Assembly: GCA_943735955.1 (NCBI GenBank)
Contig: OX030958.1
Coordinates: forward strand, 10,529,626 to 10,593,625
Length of the DNA: 64,000 nt
Reading direction: 5' to 3'
Source: Piscicola geometra
Lineage: Eukaryota; Annelida; Clitellata; Hirudinida; Piscicolidae
Position 1 is the stretch's first letter. The number at the start of each line of letters is the position of its first letter. The notes below the pieces were generated by a model. The model did not search any database, had not been told where the DNA came from, and saw only the letters and a list, made by a program, of their open reading frames with translations. Shown here one piece after another: positions 1-13,800 of this stretch. A program made the position numbers and the translations under genes.

Positions 1-242
1 CCGAATAGTAACTTTCAGTGTTCGAAACAGCTTCAAAGTTCAACTCATAAAGAACATTTCAATTAAGTTTTCAACAAAATTAAAGTTTAAAATATGAGAT
101 AAGGAAAATATATAAAACACAAAAGCAAAAAAAGGTATGCAAATATTGCGTGTATTAAACTTTCAGATAAAATTCAACTGCTCTTCAACGGCTCGCAGTG
201 TCAAAATCATGTTAGAAATCAAATAAAAAATTAAATTTTAAA

Positions 243-713
243 ACATTCTTTATTACAAAGAAAACAAATTCATGTATAAATAAAACATACTCCAAGTAAA
301 TAAAAGAGTTTATTAAATTTTATAATTGATTTATTTTGATACAAAAACTGATTTATCTTTATTATACTGTCAAAAACTTGTTTTTTAACAAAAAAGTGTC
401 AATCATTGTCTCATCCACCATGTCAAAAATATTCATTTAAAAAAACAAAAACACTTTCAAAAAATAGTATTTCTAAATCATGATTCATTACAAAGAAAAA
501 AAACTCATGTAAAAATAAAACATACTCTAAGTATAAAGAAGAATTTATTATAATTTGTAATTTATTTATTTTGATACAAAAATTGATTGATCTCTATTAC
601 ATTGTTACCACACTGTCAAAAACTTGTTTTTTAACGAAAAAGTGTCAATCATTGTCTCCTACACCATGTCAAAAAGTATTCATTTAGAAAAACAAATATA
701 CTTTAAAAAACAC
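243..713. repeat. Tandem direct duplication of about 230 bp
   Basis: Two diverged copies lie head to tail, about 243-461 and 475-705. Both share in order ttacaaagaaaa, aaataaaacatact, ttttgatacaaaaa, ctgtcaaaaacttgtttttt and aagtgtcaatcattgtctc. Differences are scattered substitutions and short indels, so the duplication is not recent. No open reading frame spans it. It could be part of a dispersed repeat; one window cannot tell. Confidence 0.8.
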
Positions 714-3700
714 TATGTCACTCCCATAAATTGTATGTACTGTTTTTTCTAGTATATACTGTTATTTCTAGTATGTACTGAAGGTTATTTCAGGAAATTT
801 AAGTTTTAGTTTTTTTTCATATATTGCTTTTTCAATTGTGGGCTTCAAAAGTATATATATTTTGATCTTCTTTAATAGTTTGCTTAAGAGAAAAAAATAA
901 TTTAAAGAAAAATTATTTTGTGAAAAAAAGTTAGTTAAATAATCCAAACATACAAAGTTCGATCCTCAGACAAAAAGACTACATAAAAACACAAAGGAAA
1001 AAGAATAATGATTAAAAAAATGGTTTAAAATAGGGTTGATATCTCAACCATTTAAACTAATTTCTTAATTCAAAAGTAAGTTTTTTTTATCATTTAGAAC
1101 CTCCCTTTAGGAGTAATCTGTGAACATCCACAAAAAAATTATTTCATTCCTTCCATAAATAACTTTTTCCTAATTTTCAATATGCTGGTCTTTATATTTG
1201 AAACTTTTCACCTTTTCATTTGACATTTTGAATTTATTATATACTTTTCGTGAAAGGTTGAAAAGATATTTATTTAGAAAATTTATATATAATATTCATT
1301 TATTGATTCATTTACTCATAGAATAAAAACTAAACTAACGGAAACAAATTAAAAATCTAATTAAGGAAGTATTCAAATTGAAAGTAACTGAAAATTCACT
1401 AAAACACCAATTTGAACAACAATATAAAAATAGACTCCACAAAATGAATATTAGCTGCAACAGACCTAATATCTAAAACTACGTGAACAACGACTCTAGC
1501 TTGTATTACTTGCAGACAATTTGAATTCAACGCTTATCTTTGCTTTTCGGATTTCTATCTCCAAGAACAATAAAATTGCTTTTATTGCTTATTATTCTTC
1601 AAATATTTTGTTATTTTAATTTTTTCGCTTGTTTCAATAATGCTGCTAATTTTGTATTGGATTTGAAACTCATATTTCTTTTTGTAATTATCTCATTTTC
1701 ATTTTTAAAATTAGTTAAAGGATTCAAGTTATTCCCAATTTGATTAATTTAGTTATTAAAGATTTTAATTGTTTGGAAAATTCTTGATTTTATAAAAGAA
1801 AAAGTGTTTTTGTAGATTGACGTTTACTTAGAAGGAAGATTGCGAGAAATGAGAATTCATTTAATCTCATGGACAAACCTAATTGCATCGAAAAGGCAGC
1901 GTATTTAAGATATATTCACTATTTCAGATGATTTGTCTCAATTTTACTTTTAAATTATTTCAAGTAGTTAATCCTTTCTGGCTTTTCCTATAATTACAAT
2001 ATATTGCTATTTCCAGGAATCAGAAAGGTAGAAAATTGATGTGATCTATACTTCTAGTCATGTTGGAATTTATAACTAACTTCTCATTGGTCATTTACTT
2101 ATTATATACCATTATAAAACTGTCCGTACATTTTTTTCTCCATTAATGATTTATGTCATCAGTAGGGAGTTCAACCAGCAGATGGGCCTTTAGGTTCAGC
2201 GAACCATTTATGCTTTTATCATACAATCAACATCATAAAATTATCATAATCATTTTAATATAAATTAATTTTAGTATAATTTATTTATAAACAACACTAT
2301 TAATATCCTGAAACTCATCCACATCCATCTCTATCCAAATTCTAGTTTCTTCAAGAAAGCCACGTGAATATGGATATGAAATTATATCGCACTCAAGTTA
2401 TTGATCGAATTATATAATTTATTCGAAATAATTTCAATACAAAATCATGAAGTATAAATAAAAAATAAAAATATTATTTTCTCAATTTATTATAGATTTT
2501 TGTTATTGGGAATTTTATTGAACGCTTTAACGCCGTTTTATCAGAGCTCCACATCAAGTATGATGTATGTATTGCAATATCTATATAAATAAAGTTCGAT
2601 TATTAAATTCTATTTTTTTCATTTGTAATTTAAATAATTCATAAAATAAAATAGTTATTTTATGCCATAGAAATGTTCGCTCTGTGTTTAAAAAAAAAGA
2701 TGTAATTTTGTAAATGATAGTATAAAGGAACATAATTTGGAAGAGTATGAACCCAAACTAAATTTATGACTTGCTTTTTTCATTGGAAATTTCAATTATT
2801 TAAATGGATTTTCATGAATGTGACTTAAGTAATCAAATCAAATCAAAGAGAATGCAATACTTTGGAAATTGTGATTAAATGCTCTCAAGTCAAAGAGCTT
2901 CTAGACATAAAAAAGGAAAGAAAAACACTAAATGAATAAAAATTTGTGCAAATTCTATATTATAAAGTTATAATTGGTAAAATACACTTTAATTTTACAA
3001 AGTGAGATAAAATTCTGTATTTATAAGAGAAGTAAATAGCGAAAAGCAATTCTATGTTTGTCAAATGACCCACATAGTTTATATTGAAAAAGGTAATCCT
3101 CGAGAGAAAATAATCACAGTAAAACAAACTTCATTAATTTTAAAATATGAAAAGACTCATAAATATTTCAAATTTAGCCACCATACAATAAAAAAATAGA
3201 TTGAAATGGCTTCGATCCAGAAAGATTGTAGGCCATGCAAAGAACATATAATTTAGTACTGCAGTCCATGATATTTGAGTCTTTTCAATACTAACTGCTT
3301 GAAAAGCCCTGGCGTGGAATGAACAGATTAAGGTTTGCATGTGGCACTTTTCCTTATTTCTGTTTTCAATACTCAATCACTGAAGCTGTTTTTCACCAAA
3401 ATTTAAAAGTTTTCTGCTTATATATTTCTTGAGGTTAAAAAATTTTGAGTTTAAGCGCAAGAACATATTAACATTTGAATAAATCATTATTGCTTTTTAT
3501 GAGTAATAAAAATGCCGCAATTACTATTGTTACAATATTTTTATATAGAAGTTGAAAATAGCTGTATTTAAACTTCCTTTCTGATTTTTCCTGTTTTTTT
3601 AGTTGTCTTTTTAATATTTTCCTCTTTTTTCATGGTTGTTTATGTGTCTTCTCAAGTCATATAGAAAGCCTTTTTAAAGCTGAAACTCTTTAAAATAAGT

Positions 3701-5170
3701 TTCATATAAATAAATAAAAGTTTTATAAGAGCCATTAATATTTAAATAAATAAATTAGAGTTTTTTGAAGCTTCTTTAAAACACGCGCAGAAACAGTCGG
3801 CTTTTGTCTTTATCTTTTCAACATGTCTCCTGATGGCAGCTCACAAGAAATACTGCAAGCCATGATGGCCAATTTATCTTTCAGTTTTTCGAGAAAGCCT
3901 TTTACATCAATTCATCCTTCTCTCATATTTTCTAAATCCTCTTTTTTTCCCAATTTTTAAACTTTTCACATCTGTCTTAAAAAGAATTTTCTCTATTGTT
4001 AGTATTTTTTCATCATTTAATTTTAACTTATACTAATTACTTTTAATAATTTTATCATTATTATTATTATTTTTATTATAATTATTGTCTTTGTTGTGGT
4101 AATATCTAGAAGAATAAAATTATCACGTACATTTGATAGATGCAGACCAATGGCTGCAACTTCGAAACATGCCACCTCGTTTTTGAAGCAGTTCATAATA
4201 TTACTGCTGGCCCTTAAATAAATTTTATTTTTATTTTCATTGTTCATTTAATTGTATCATTATTAGTCAGCTGCTATTGTTTCAATACCTTTCTTAATAT
4301 TTTTTAATTAACTTTTTTTTCTCGATTATTTTAATAATTTTTTAAAAAAATTTATGTTTTGAATGAATTTTGATTTATATATATTTTTTTATAATTTTTA
4401 TTATTGATTTTTACATTTTGAATTTTTTTCATTAATATTTATTTTAATTAATGTTAAACTCTTTTAATATAATTATTTCTCATTCATATTGATTTATTTA
4501 TTTAAGATTTTTATACAGTTTGAGAATTATTTTATAATATTTTAAATTTACTTAAATATTTTCAAATAGCTAGGGAGTTTCAAAATCATTTCAATTTCAA
4601 AGCTCAAACTCATTTCATTCATGCGCTTATGGGTATAACTCCGTGATACTTTCAGAGATTTAGTGAGATTTACTGACTTTAACTAGTGAAAGGATCGGAC
4701 ACAAAATAATAAAAATGTATAATGTTATCATTATATCTTGTTTTGACTAGAATTAGAATAGTTGAATACATTCTCAAAACTGAAATTAAAATGTTTAATA
4801 AATAAACGATTAAATAAAAATATGTAAAAAATAATAATTTAATTGTTATTTTTATTAGAATGCAAAACTTTTGACTAAAATAAGTAACACAAAGTGGAAA
4901 CTATAATTGAAGCACAATAATTTAAAAAATCAATAACTGAATTTCATTACAACAATTTCAGTTTTTACTATTTTATGATTTTTATTTGCAAATTATGACT
5001 ACGACTCATAAGTTTTTATATAACGCTTTTTTCTAAACTTTTCTAAACTAAGTTACTGCTAAGTAAGTTTGTTAATTAAAACAGCTCTTAAACCCTTAAA
5101 AAATATATAACTATTTATCTAAATGAAAATATAAATAAAATAGGCTTAATAGAAAATTTAACCTTCTCGA
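714..5170. other. AT-rich intergenic DNA, no convincing gene
   Basis: About 4.4 kb with A/T homopolymers and short chance reading frames. Two patches are less AT-rich: around 3780-3890 (plus-strand frame beginning MSPDGSSQEILQ) and 4130-4215 (open on both strands). Either could be an isolated exon, but neither has a pair of good splice sites that links it to a neighbour. I see no RNA gene, and no mobile element that I can name. Confidence 0.5.
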
Positions 5171-5174
5171 AAAT

Positions 5175-5330
5175 CCAACCTCATTCACATCATCATCATC
5201 ATCATCATCGCCTCAGCATCCCTATCATCACCAATACATGATTTTCATCATCACCACAGCACCATTATTTCTCCACACAGCACCATCATTTCCACTACAG
5301 ATCCATCATCATCACGGCAACACGGGGCTT
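5175..5330. repeat. Imperfect (ATC)n-rich simple repeat
   Basis: A run of catcatcat units at 5190-5210 is followed by degenerate cat/cac-rich sequence to about 5318. It lies directly before the acceptor of the first exon of the next gene, so it probably sits at the 3' end of an intron. Confidence 0.7.
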
Positions 5331-5339
5331 ATCATTCAG

Positions 5340-8300
5340 TCCACTGCTTTAAGTTTCAGTCTGTGAAGGAAAAAAGTTTGGCACCATTTCAAACAAATGG
5401 TCCCTCTTGGGACTTGCGATGCAGTTGCAAAAAATTTCCAGTATAATACACATGTATTGGATAACTCTCTCAATATTCTTGACACTAGTTTCGAAGGTGT
5501 AACCAGAAGTACAGAAAAAGCCTTAGCCAAAACTTAAATTGGTGTCGTTGTGGCTGGTGTTCCCTTTGTTTTCGTTGCTCACCTAGTTTGCTCTGGTCAT
5601 CTCTCACCTGACTGTAAATAGGAGGAATTTAATAAATCAGTCTAATAGTAATAATTATTATCAGTTAAGTCTTATTAAAAATAAAAAGTTGTAAATATAA
5701 TGCTGAAATTTTTTTTCTTAAAATGGCTGCTAGATGACAACTGTTAACCAAATTTAGTTACAAGTTGACACAGCCAGGTTTCTGTCAGATTTAACTCAGC
5801 TTTTTTTGAACTGTAATGGACAAAATAAAACTGATTTAATTGCATCTAGTCTTTTCGACTGAAATCTTATTTTTTCCGATGAATAAAATGAGTTAAAATA
5901 GGGTGGTCTAATGGAACTCAACTTTAACTATAACAAAAAACCTTAATTAAAACCCCTTATTTACGGTAAACTCGACTAATTTTAACGAGCTGTTTTAATG
6001 CTGTCATACTTTTATTTTATAATCTGGAGCTTTTACACGTTTATACACCGTCCATAAAGTACCATTCAAAGTATAAAAGACTACTTTAATATAATGGATT
6101 ACAACCATTCAAAGCCTTTATGAAAAGAATGAGTATACAACCGAATGTGCAAATATTAAAAAAAAACTTACTAAAGACTTTTTAAATCTTTTTCAAAACC
6201 AATCTTTAGTAAAATTAAAAGCTATTTCAATAAAAGCCTATAAAAAGGTTTTTTAGAGTTTTAGTCTATATATATAAGTCATAAACGCTATTCGTGAATT
6301 ATTTTTGTTATTAACTTACTAAAACAAAAGAAGCTGAATAATTCATGCACATGACATTTTCCCTTTTTTTTGATGGATACTTTTTGAGCTTCCTATCGGA
6401 AATTCTCAGTTCACTTTTATAGTTATTCATTCAGGTCTCATGAATTCAACTACATTTTCAATACTTTATTAAACAACCATTTGAATTTTATTAAAATGTT
6501 TTATTTTACAAAAAATCATTTATTAATATCGTCATTGTTTAAAACACACAACCAGAAATAACTTTTGTGCTTTTTCCAAGTATAATATTTTGTATTTATA
6601 GAATGGGTTCTAGATTGCTGTTCCATTTTTCAGATGCGAGTGCATTATCGACTTGTAAAACAAAACTAGAGTGTCTATCTAGTTATGTGAATGTCCCACG
6701 GATGAGGGTCATAAGGCTATTCGCTTTGTTGACCCTGGTGGTAATTTTTTTCTAAAAAATTAAGTCCCTGTTAAAATAATTCCTATCTCTATCTCATTGT
6801 TTATCTGTTGCAGCGAGGTGGTCCATCGTCTTTATATGAAAACGTTGACATTATTTGTTGGAATATTCTCGAAAACATTTCAATGTTTATTTAGAATATC
6901 TCCGTGTTTTCTTAAGTTTCAATTATTTAAGTAGTCTACAAATGAATTAACTATGAATAAAAACGTCGATAGTTGATAGAAACTGAATGCCTTTTTCCTC
7001 TGACATTTCTACCCCTTTCAACTAAATTACTGGCTGTGAGCCTGTTTTTATTAAAATTCTCAATAGGACTTTCTAATTTCACTTCTTGACTAAAAATTAA
7101 GTTACAGGTTGTGTATTTGAAATAATAATATTTTCAAAGTATATTAAGATGTTGGAGTGTTCTAATAACAAATCCATTTTTGTATGCACAAGTTTCATCG
7201 AGAACTATTATGCTTTCCCTATAAGATAAACGATGCTGATGAAGATTATTGGATCGATCTGATAAAGGGTTCCTTTGAATCGTATTTCGGAATAATTGAT
7301 GATTCGATAATATGAATGGTCTGGATTAATCACTCTTAAAAGTCCATGAAATTAATAGCCTACTTTTGTGCAAAGCATTTTCTCCCATTATTTTGTTAGC
7401 TAATCAGACTAATTTTATTGAAAGTTGATTCTCAGTTCAACCTTAATGAATATTATAAATAAGGAAAACTTGCACCAACTTTCTCAGAACCCTTGGCTGT
7501 TTTTATGATTTAGCATGAGCCAACAAATCATCATGCCACCTTTCTGGTTTTTTCAAACAACAACGGTTCCATTGTGTACCAAAATGTTCCATAAGCTATG
7601 AGACCAGAACCTCGTGGAGATGATTTACCTCTTCCAACAGCTCCAGTTTCATGGCAGCTGATTACAGGTTCTGAGAAAGTTGTTGCAAGTTTTAACAGAC
7701 AAATATTAAAAACCAAAAGAATCTTCGAGTAAACTTTTTTCCATTTCACGAGTGGAACTTAATAATTTAGTTCGCGAGTTTTATTTATCAAAACAGCTAT
7801 CAAAACTTTTAGTATATCTTATCAAAAATGAAATTCATTAAAAAGGTTGCTAAGATTTAACTTTATAGAACCATAAATACAGATCTGCCTGAATATTTAA
7901 AAAAGAAAAATCAGAAAAATTCATGGTGGTATATAGAAGTAAGTTAACAACTTTGGTTTTTAATAACTATTCAATCAATCAATCACTAATGATTTGTATA
8001 GCGCCCTTTACTAACAAAACAAAAACTATTAATATATTTTATTTTTTGTTTTTTTATTCTGTTACTTTTAATTAGTTTGACATATATAAAAAGAAACTTT
8101 AATAAAATTTACAAAATATTTTATATCTTCAAAAGTTTTCAACTTTTCTATTGAAACTATTCGTTGTAATAAAGCAATACATATTTTGACGTTTAAAAAA
8201 TTGAGAGGTGTGTGTAAAAAAAGGATGATAATTTCAAATTCAGCACACAAAATAAAGGAAAAATCACTTATTCATATTTCAGTTATGAATTTTTTTTAGA

Positions 8301-9742
8301 CTAGTATTATTTATCTCGAAATTTTAAATGAAAAAAAACACGTATAAAATGCATTTGATCATAAAACTAAGACTTTTATTTCAGTTGCATTTACGATCTT
8401 CCTTCCTTTCATTACTTTGAAAATATCGCTACTATTATTCTCTTATTATAATTTGAAAACTCCCAAAAGAATGTCGAAAATAATACAAATGCTCGCTATT
8501 AAACTATTTCACTATTCTTTTTCTGATGATCGCAATTTCAGAAAAGAAAAAATTCTTCCAGCAAACTTCAAGAAAAATTATTCTTTTTTTGTTTTTTAGA
8601 TTTTTTCGTTTAAAGAAGCTAATGGCCAGGGGCTTGCATCAAATTCTTTCGACTCACCATGCAATAAAAAATGTGTCACTAACAGTAAAAAAGCTACAAA
8701 ACTTTATTTTTATTCACATGGTTGCTTCAAATACATAGTAAATAAAAAAACAGATTTGATAAAAAAGCATTTATAGAAGTTTATTAAGATAAATATTTTT
8801 GTTGTACAATTTTTTTATTAATTTAATGGAATTAGTGGGTTTACCAAAAAGACTAAAAGAAAGCATGTCTCTGCTACCATGCGTAACAACACGCTGTCTA
8901 AACCCTGAACAACATGTGATTCGTTTGGAATAAAAAAAAATTTAATTCCTAAAGTTGAATTTTCAAGTTTATAAAAAATCTTTAGTTTAAATTGAACAAA
9001 GTAAAATAAACTTTTATTAGTATTTAATGTTCAACCTGTTTTTTTTAAATGAAAGAAAGTAGCTATTGATGAATTTAATAGCGCAAAATTAAATTAGAAA
9101 CGAGACAACTGAAAAATTTAAAATATAAAAAACTTTAAAAAACAATTGAGTAAAAAATTTCTTTTTTTTATTATGTAATTGACAAAAATACAATAAAGAG
9201 TAATAAAATATGCAATATCCGGTGAATATATTAGAACAGGAAATCCGTGATTTATCCCTTTCGACTCTGCATACAACATATAATTTTGCCTTTGTTTTTT
9301 TTCAACATATAAAAAATAACTTTTTTCATCTTAGCATTCATTCAAACCTAATCAAGAGACAAATAGGAGGTTAAACTATCTTGAATGCAATGAGAAAAGA
9401 ATGCGTGTATATTAAAAAGAGTTATTAAGCGCTCAATCCCTCACTAACCATCCATCATCACTCCACAGGTAACTCCCAGCAAAACAATGAAGCAAGCATC
9501 AACAGTCCTAACTACAGCAATAACAAAAAGAAAAATATAAATAACAGCCTCAACTTAAACAACAACAGCGAAGATCTGTTGGACTGCTTCTTGCCTGAAA
9601 TGAGCAGTTTACAAAGCTGTGTCGAGGCTTTTGACTTGCAGTTCAACTCTTCAATTAAAAAGAACCTACCACGGATCGCTTGCAGGTGATTGCGGAAGAA
9701 ATGATGGAGAGGTTGAAAAAGAAGATTGAGGCAGGCATTTAA
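5340..9742 (+). CDS. Unidentified four-exon gene, 3' part
   Basis: I do not recognise the protein. Four exons join in compatible phases: 5340-5440, 6683-6740, 7596-7667 and 9469-9742. Each has an AG acceptor; the internal donors are GTATAA, GTAATT and GTTCTG. The product contains DLRCSCKKFP joined to LCECPTDEGHKAIRFVDPG, giving a CxC-x4-CxC cluster that could bind metal. Next come a Pro-rich linker (MRPEPRGDDLPLPTAPVSW), an Asn-rich stretch and SEDLLDCFLPEMSSLQSCV. In the last exon the frame hits TGA at 9687-9689. A frame shifted by one base at an A run (about 9656-9660) reads on through EPTTDRLQVIAEEMMERL to TAA at 9740-9742. The shift looks like a homopolymer indel, from sequencing error or real mutation. 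The first exon enters in phase 1, so upstream exons are missing. The introns are 1.2, 0.9 and 1.8 kb. Exon chaining is inferred; the coding look of each exon is what the sequence shows. Confidence 0.5.
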
Positions 9743-10408
9743 TGGAAAACTATTTTGGTGGGATAATTGTAGGTTGAAAGAATGTAGAAAAAATGTAATT
9801 GGGAGAGATAATATCAAAAGTATAAAATAGGTTCAAAAATCTTGTTAGAAGAAAATTTAAAAAATAATGAGAATTAGTTTGAATTAATGGTGGAAAAGAT
9901 GGTAGTAAAAGATTACAATAAAATGAGTGAAAACATAATGATTAAGAAAAGATTGGAATAAAACTTGAAACGTGAAACGAAATTAACAGAGTAAAAGAAC
10001 ATTGAAAAGATGGCTAAATAGTTGTTAGCAACGTCATAAAACTCACTGGAGCTTACAGCTCATCATAATAGATGTCATTTTACTGTAATGTGGTGGAATA
10101 GATTTTGTGGTGTTGATGAAATGAGAAAAAACAGGAATTTAGTACCATTTGAAAAATACATGTATTAAATTACAACCGACGCTATTTTTTCGGTTTCAAT
10201 TATCTACACATCTAATTAAAACACACACAAAAGTTATAAAATTTAAATCAAAGTGAGTTTTCTAACACGTTTAACTTTTTGAATGCATCAAATATAAAAA
10301 TAAATTAAAAATAAAATTGTATGATAGTTTAACTTTAAAGTTGAATCAAAATTAAGTAGTAAAATGAAAATGAACTTTTTGACGCTTTGACTCAATACGA
10401 ATGATTAG
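9743..10408. other. Intergenic DNA, no gene seen
   Basis: AT-rich sequence after the stop of the preceding gene. There are several AATAAA-like words (for example near 9914 and 9956) that could serve as polyadenylation signals. I see no structured repeat or reading frame of note. Confidence 0.4.
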
Positions 10409-10823
10409 AACTTATAAACCTATTGGAAAGGTTGTGGATCCAACGAACAGAGCTTACACACAAATCATAAAAGCTCTGTGGTACGTATACAAAATGCAGA
10501 ACAAACGTTAATCTTTAGTGGAAAGTTTTTTTGGAGGCTCCTTTAGAGTCACAACAACCAAAACACTGATCTTTTTATGAAAATTATTGAAAGAAATTTT
10601 CTAGGGTTAGGGTTAAGTTAGGGTTAGAGATAGTGTTAGTGAATAGTAAAAAGGTTAATATTCCACAAAAATTATTTTTTTCAATGAAAACTACAGAAAG
10701 GAATTTTATGGGATCACTTGTGAATGCAACACGCAGAAGACTGAGGCTTGTAGTGCTTACCTGACAATGACCCAGAAGGCAATGAAGACAAAATTGAGAC
10801 TTAGTTGTTTCGATGTTTGTTGA
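10409..10823. other. Pair of exon-like segments, strand ambiguous
   Basis: On the plus strand, 10409-10480 (frame containing TYKPIGKVVDPTNRAYTQII, donor GTACGT) and 10754-10823 (frame AYLTMTQKAMKTK, ending TGA) join in phase. On the minus strand the same segments are also open. There the segment near 10757 has an excellent donor (CAG|GTAAGC) and a hydrophobic frame (SLNFVFIAFWVIV). The next segment has the acceptor CCACAG and the frame SFYDLCVSSVRWIHN. Both readings cannot be real. I cannot choose between them or name a family. Confidence 0.3.
10595..10640 (+). repeat. Degenerate interstitial telomere-like TTAGGG tract
   Basis: The sequence reads ctagggttagggttaagtta followed by gggttagagatagtgttag, several TTAGGG-like units with errors. 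It is flanked by two related segments (about 10575-10600 and 10683-10713, sharing atgaaaa...gaaa.gaatttt), which suggests local duplication. Confidence 0.55.
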
Positions 10824-13800
10824 ACGTTGTGAACGTCAATCGAGAATTTAATTTAGCAATTATAATTTTTTAAGTAAAGTGGTTTTTTGTTTACTTTTAC
10901 TATAACTGTGCCTTCTTATTCGAGTTTCAATATTAATTTTTTCATTATAATAAAAAAATTAAGTAGATAATAACTCTCATAAAAGTTTTATAAAAATAAA
11001 ATATATGGGAGGAATAAATACAATTCGATAAGCTCTATGCAAAAAAGAATTAATAAATAACTAATCAATAAAGATAGAAAATAGATTTTGGCTAGATAAT
11101 GATAGTTTTCGGATGGACAAACATGTTCTAGTTTATAGGCGCATAAACGTGTTGTAAATACTGCAAGACACGCTAAGTTAGCATCACTGACTTATTATTG
11201 CCAGCTGTCATAATTCACTTCCGCTCAGACTTTTTTGACAATTTTTCTATCTCATATCCTGGTCTGTATTTTACTTCATAATTTTCGTTTTATTATTGTT
11301 TTTTATTTATTCTTTTTGACATTTTTTCACTTATTAAGATTATTAGATATTTCATTATTTTTATATATTTTATATTTTCCAAGAATAAATATTGTTTCTT
11401 TTAATACTTTTCATACATGTCTTTCAAACAAATTTCATTTTCTTGTAAAGATTTATTATTTATAGTTCTCTGTAAAGTATCCTCATTGTTTAGAAAAAAG
11501 GCATTCTTATCATCTCTCGACCCATTCAATCAATGCAGTTATTGTGATAATAAAAATGAAATGTTTTTTTATTCTCATAAAGCCTGAAAATCGAATGAAT
11601 AATATAAAAATTCATTTTTTATTGTATCATATATTGAACATTTGTTCTAAACATTTTCAATTGTCTTATGTTTCTTAAGATACTAAGGTTTTCAATTGAC
11701 CAAAAGTTCTTTTTATCAAACCTTTGTCGAATCTAAATTATCTCAATAAAATAAAAATATAAATTAATAAAATAAATATGTAGGATTAAAAAAAATTATT
11801 TTTTAATAATTTCCAACAAAGGATTAAATAACAGAGTTACTCAGAATTGTCACCAACGTCGACATGTAGCAGAAACGTTTTTAAAATATATTTAACTGCC
11901 TTATATTTCATGGTAGTTTTTTTATATTTCATTTTAGTTTGAACTCGTCCGACCGGCTGTCCATTTTCAAAAACCACCCGTCAGACTTGTCGTCGTAATT
12001 TTCAAGATGATGAATAGTTTTAAACCTGTTATCTTCATTCTCTAGACTCGTTTCTTACTCTACTATTATCTATAAAATCATGCCCTTATCTACCATGCCA
12101 TCCTTTTATCTATCCGACTTCCTATTTAACCTTCATAAATACATGAAATTTATGATCTATTAGTTTTCTACCATAGACCATTTCAGATCTGATTTGTTTT
12201 CGCTAAAATAGCCAGCTGTCTGTTTAATTTCTTCATTTGAGAAATTTTAGAACTTTACATTTTACATCATGATGGGCTTCAGGTTATTAAAAAACCAAGT
12301 TTGTCTATCAATAATCAACTATTGTTTGAAAAAATGAAATAAATATTTATTATTATTAATTTTTTCTATTAAGTAAAAGCATATTTAATATTATTTCACA
12401 TTTTATTTATATAGTTTATTTTTTTGATTGACAGATCTTTAATGAGATCACATTTGGTCATAATGAAAAATTGTCTCGCCCATGTTTGCTTTGAAGAAGT
12501 ACAAAGTTTCAAAAAATAATTGTTTTTATATTTGAAAAAATTATCTTTAAAACAGTTACAAACATTGAATCATAACTTTCAACTTTTTTTGTTAAGTTAA
12601 AATGAAACTATTCTTGACATCTATTACATTTATTTTCTGAATTTTTGTTTAAGAATGATCTTCGCATCTCAAACACGCAAGGGGGTTTCAAAGATGCACT
12701 AAAACACATTAAACTCTATTTCTTAGGATATTATATTGAATTAAGAAGTTTATAAAAAACAGTAGGCTTCCAGTTATATCCGATTATTGAACTTGACAAG
12801 TTTTTCCGGATTGTATATGAAAAAGTGAAAGTATTATTTCATTTGTTCAAATTTTAAATAATGATATAATTATTCTCATAAATTCATTCCATGATATTTT
12901 ATATGTAAAAATTATTTAGCTTTTCTTAAAGAGTTAGTTAGTTAGTTACTTAGGTTATTTTTCCAGAAAATAACTTTTTTAGTGATGGAATATAAAGATG
13001 CAACCGATAAAGCAGGAACTCAATAGTATGAATTTCCAAAGCTAAGTGTTCTTGTTTAATTTTGTTGTTTGTAATAACAAACTTATTATGTTCAAATGTG
13101 AAAAAAGTAAACAAATAATAGTTGGATTTATTAGTGTCAGAGTCAATCAATGCTTTAGAAAGTCTAAAAAGTTCTTTGTAAATAGGTTGCTTTCAAATTT
13201 ATTTTTAACAACTTGTGTAATACTTTTGAAAAAAATGAAAAACAAAAAAAGCAAAGATTACATTGAAGTATTTAAGTTTGTCAGGCTCGATCGAATATGG
13301 ATATATAATCACATACACTCCTTCATGAGAGAGATATGAATCCTACGCGAGGTGGATTTAGTGGGCAATTATGCCTGGAAATTTATACGAGCAGCATATC
13401 GGAAGCATCTTATTGCAATCGTTCCATTCATAAATAATGCTTGTTTTAAGCAGATTTAGTTATCAAGGTCGTGCCTTCGTGACACTGTGCTGCTGTTTTA
13501 ACTCAGCCATTTGTCTTTTGCCTCAGGCGATAGAGTCATGTTTTGATAAGATTGAATGTAATGGAGAATTTCTAAAGCTTCAATCTAATAAATACTTAAA
13601 TTTTTTGAATGAATATATTCTTTTCAACTTAGATATTCTTATAAATAATTAAAAGATTATAGTAAAATCAAAAGTTGAAAATGTATCAATACTCAAAATT
13701 TTTTTATTTAGTATTGAGTTGTACAAATATATATTTTTTCTTTTTATTTTATACTTTTCATACAATTTATTAAATTTAGAAATATTATAAATTATGTTTG

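Noticed and set aside
7531..7749. 72-codon minus-strand frame with a signal-peptide-like start
   Set aside because: It lies opposite exon 7596-7667, which fits in phase with its neighbours on the plus strand. The hydrophobic start could be chance in AT-rich DNA. A secreted protein is not excluded.
10595..10640. Chromosome end
   Set aside because: The TTAGGG-like units are few and degenerate, with ordinary sequence on both sides.
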